In this document: positions 62,127 to 64,000 of the stretch, piece by piece
Position numbering within the stretch: the first letter of the stretch is position 1
How the letters are laid out: each line of letters starts with the position of its first letter
The notes under the pieces: model-generated
The model's input: the letters and a program-made list of their open reading frames with translations, nothing else
Database searches by the model: none
What the model was told of the DNA's origin: nothing
Translations under genes and position numbers: made by a program
Source: Lineus longissimus
Taxonomy: Eukaryota > Nemertea > Pilidiophora > Heteronemertea > Lineidae
Assembly (NCBI RefSeq): GCF_910592395.1
Contig: NC_088309.1
Span: forward strand, 27,716,599 to 27,780,598
DNA length: 64,000 nucleotides
Direction of reading: 5' to 3'

Positions 62127-63860
62127 ATGTTGCCAACCAAGATGGAGGTGGAGCCAGCAATCCACAATGAACGACTGACCAAAAAACTCCAATCATTTTA
62201 TGAAAATGGAACTATGTGCAACGTGACTCTTAGATCAGAAGATTTCTCTATCAAAGCTCACCGACTTGTTTTGGCGTCATGCAGTGAATACTTCCTTGCT
62301 ATGTTCAGTGGAAATTGGGCAGAGTCAAATGAAGGAGAAGTTCCACTCAAAGGATTGACTGCGGTTGGACTTCAGGCAGTAGTGGAGTTTGCCTACTATG
62401 GCAAATTCTCACCAAACTCGCTAAACATTTCCGAGATTATTTCAGCTCTTCATCAGTGCATGGTTATCGATGGGTTAGAACTCTGTGAGAACTACATGAT
62501 TGATAACTTGGATGAATCCAACTTTGCACAATTTTTTGAACTTTCAGAAACTTTTCAGTTTAATCGTGTCATGTCCCGCATAGTTTGTTTTATCTTGGAT
62601 TTAATGCCAACAATGGTCTCAAGTGAGAATTCGGACATAAATCCTTGCATTTTTCAAGTGGAACGAAACTTGTTAAATCTTGTGCTGGCAAAATGGGATT
62701 ATTCGGCAGCTGGCTTTGGTCAGTTTGCTGCAATGATGCTTGTTCTGCAGTGGGCTAGATCAGACCTGAATGATCGAAAACAATATATTACTGGGCTGAT
62801 GACAAGCCTCCTGAAAAGAGAAATCACCACGTCTGCTGCTGGTGAACTGTTGGCGTATGTTGAGGAGGGTTCAGCAGAGCAGGAAACCTGCCTATTAGTT
62901 ACTGGATCATCAGACTCACTATTGGCTTACAACTCGGAGCTAAAAAAATGGTACGAGTTGCCAACAATTGACATCGCCAGAGATTTTCGCGGAACTGCTG
63001 TGGTAGATAATTGTTTGTATATTTGTGGTGGATTTGATGGAACTGTATGTGCTGAATGCTACAAGTATGTTCCTCACATAGACCGCTGGTTTTTGATCAA
63101 GTCGATGCAAAGAAAACGAGGATTCTTCCCCCTTGTTGGTTTCTCTGGCAAACTTTATGCTATTGGTGGGATGCCATCGGAGAGTGATGATTATCACAAA
63201 TCTGTTGAGTTTTATGATCCAGCAGCAAATTTGTGGTGTGAGGGTGTCCCTCTGCCAAAATCACTCGCTGCGCATGCTGCTGCTCCACATGGCGGCAACA
63301 TATATGTAAGTGGTGGTTTCAGTGAAGTAGAAGACGTTGGCTCGGATGAACTCTTATGTTACAGTTGTGTAGAAGGTGCTTGGTCATATAAGAAAAGCAT
63401 GCTTGAGGGACGATTGTCTCATGCAATGGTGGCTCATAAAGATTGCCTTTTTGTGTGCGGTGGTGAAGATGACTCTGATCAGCTTCATTCTAGTACAGTC
63501 AATGATCCATTGATTGAGGTCTATGACATATCAACTGATAACTGGACTAGAATGAATATCTTTGAAAGACCAGATTTTACCTCAGTGCATGGTTTCTGCT
63601 CTTTTGGTGACCTTCTCTACTTCATGTTTGAGAATTGTTTACTTGAAGATGTAGGACCACCATGTCCTAACAAGTCGAAGGACTGGAAGTTGTTAGTGGC
63701 AACTTATCAACCTAGTGCTGGAAGTATGATTAGTCTGTGTGAGGGTGACTCCATTGTTTGGATGGCTTCCAACTCGAGTGGCCTAGGGCGATGGTCTGCC
63801 CCTGCCTGGGTGGTTAAAATACCTTCTCTGGTGATGCAATACATGTCATTGTACGGGTGA
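62127..63860 (+). CDS. BTB-BACK-kelch repeat protein, single coding exon
   Basis: Kelch-like proteins usually act as substrate adaptors of CUL3 ubiquitin ligases. This is inferred here from domain order. The 577-aa product has a BTB domain (about 20-125: CNVTLRSEDFSIKAHRLVLA, then YFLAMFSGNW), a BACK-like helical region (about 130-250) and kelch blades from about 265. The kelch blades carry repeated GG motifs (YICGGFDG, YAIGGMPS, YVSGGFSE, FVCGGEDD). The start chosen is the first ATG after the acceptor at 62109; M6 (MEVEP) is an alternative. I cannot assign it to a specific KLHL member. The whole coding sequence is in one exon, unlike the 16-exon CHEK2 next to it. Confidence 0.92.
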   Translation: MLPTKMEVEPAIHNERLTKKLQSFYENGTMCNVTLRSEDFSIKAHRLVLASCSEYFLAMFSGNWAESNEGEVPLKGLTAVGLQAVVEFAYYGKFSPNSLNISEIISALHQCMVIDGLELCENYMIDNLDESNFAQFFELSETFQFNRVMSRIVCFILDLMPTMVSSENSDINPCIFQVERNLLNLVLAKWDYSAAGFGQFAAMMLVLQWARSDLNDRKQYITGLMTSLLKREITTSAAGELLAYVEEGSAEQETCLLVTGSSDSLLAYNSELKKWYELPTIDIARDFRGTAVVDNCLYICGGFDGTVCAECYKYVPHIDRWFLIKSMQRKRGFFPLVGFSGKLYAIGGMPSESDDYHKSVEFYDPAANLWCEGVPLPKSLAAHAAAPHGGNIYVSGGFSEVEDVGSDELLCYSCVEGAWSYKKSMLEGRLSHAMVAHKDCLFVCGGEDDSDQLHSSTVNDPLIEVYDISTDNWTRMNIFERPDFTSVHGFCSFGDLLYFMFENCLLEDVGPPCPNKSKDWKLLVATYQPSAGSMISLCEGDSIVWMASNSSGLGRWSAPAWVVKIPSLVMQYMSLYG

Positions 63861-64000
63861 CTTGAATAGTTTAAATACCGGTTCTGGTGTTTCTAAGTAA
63901 GGAAATCACTGCTAATCTGTTTCACGATGACACTGTGATTCTTGAACCCGTGAACTTCACAGTGCGGGATGTTGGCCAAATGTGACCCGTCACAGCAAAA
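63861..64000 (+). other. Kelch gene 3' flank
   Basis: Start of the 3' UTR up to the window edge. No poly(A) signal is seen within the window. Confidence 0.5.

Overview
The window looks like nuclear DNA from a marine invertebrate animal. Genes are split by many short GT-AG introns, intergenic DNA is AT-rich, and there are numerous minisatellites, tRNA-derived SINE remnants and inverted-repeat transposons. Frequent short motifs such as TACATGTA and AGGCCTA are the kind I associate with echinoderms, hemichordates or lophotrochozoans. The phylum cannot be fixed from the sequence alone.

Seven protein-coding genes are supported, and they alternate strand one after another: TPST tyrosylprotein sulfotransferase (+, 2203-3585), NGLY1 peptide:N-glycanase (-, 21647-24787), CCDC112 (+, 25241-29297), a zinc metallopeptidase of the YIL108W / Pfam Metallopep family (-, 35432-50402), a theta-class glutathione S-transferase (+, 52070-53566), the checkpoint kinase CHEK2 (-, 55872-61032) and a BTB-BACK-kelch protein (+, 62127-63860). 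Exon joins were worked out by hand from splice sites. Every gene closes to an uninterrupted frame: 374, 662, 490, 599, 229, 466 and 577 aa. The 5' end of CCDC112 is the weakest part. The layout gives three head-to-head pairs (NGLY1/CCDC112, Metallopep/GSTT, CHEK2/kelch) and one tail-to-tail pair (GSTT/CHEK2).

From about 7.9 to 21 kb there is no convincing gene. This is a repeat-rich block: a 31-bp array (8.0-8.4 kb), a 68-bp minisatellite family in three arrays (10.9-11.85, 17.33-17.80 and, inverted and decayed, 18.24-20.9 kb), a 56-bp array with an embedded palindrome (11.9-12.4 kb), a cluster of CACCATGGTG palindromes (15.05-15.2 kb), a longer interspersed repeat (15.47-16.0 kb), and a non-LTR retrotransposon endonuclease remnant fused to the second 68-bp array (17.16-17.34 kb).

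The 10.6-kb intron of the metallopeptidase gene carries a near-perfect 243-bp hairpin MITE. The region between the metallopeptidase and GSTT starts holds a foldback element of about 0.9 kb whose long inverted arms contain tandem ~18-bp repeats; it appears to be flanked by an 8-9 bp target duplication. A TA-flanked mariner-type MITE lies between GSTT and CHEK2. The genes do not form one pathway: they cover Golgi sulfation, ER-associated degradation, cilium/centriole satellites (known for CCDC112), detoxification, DNA-damage signalling and probable ubiquitin-ligase adaptor function.
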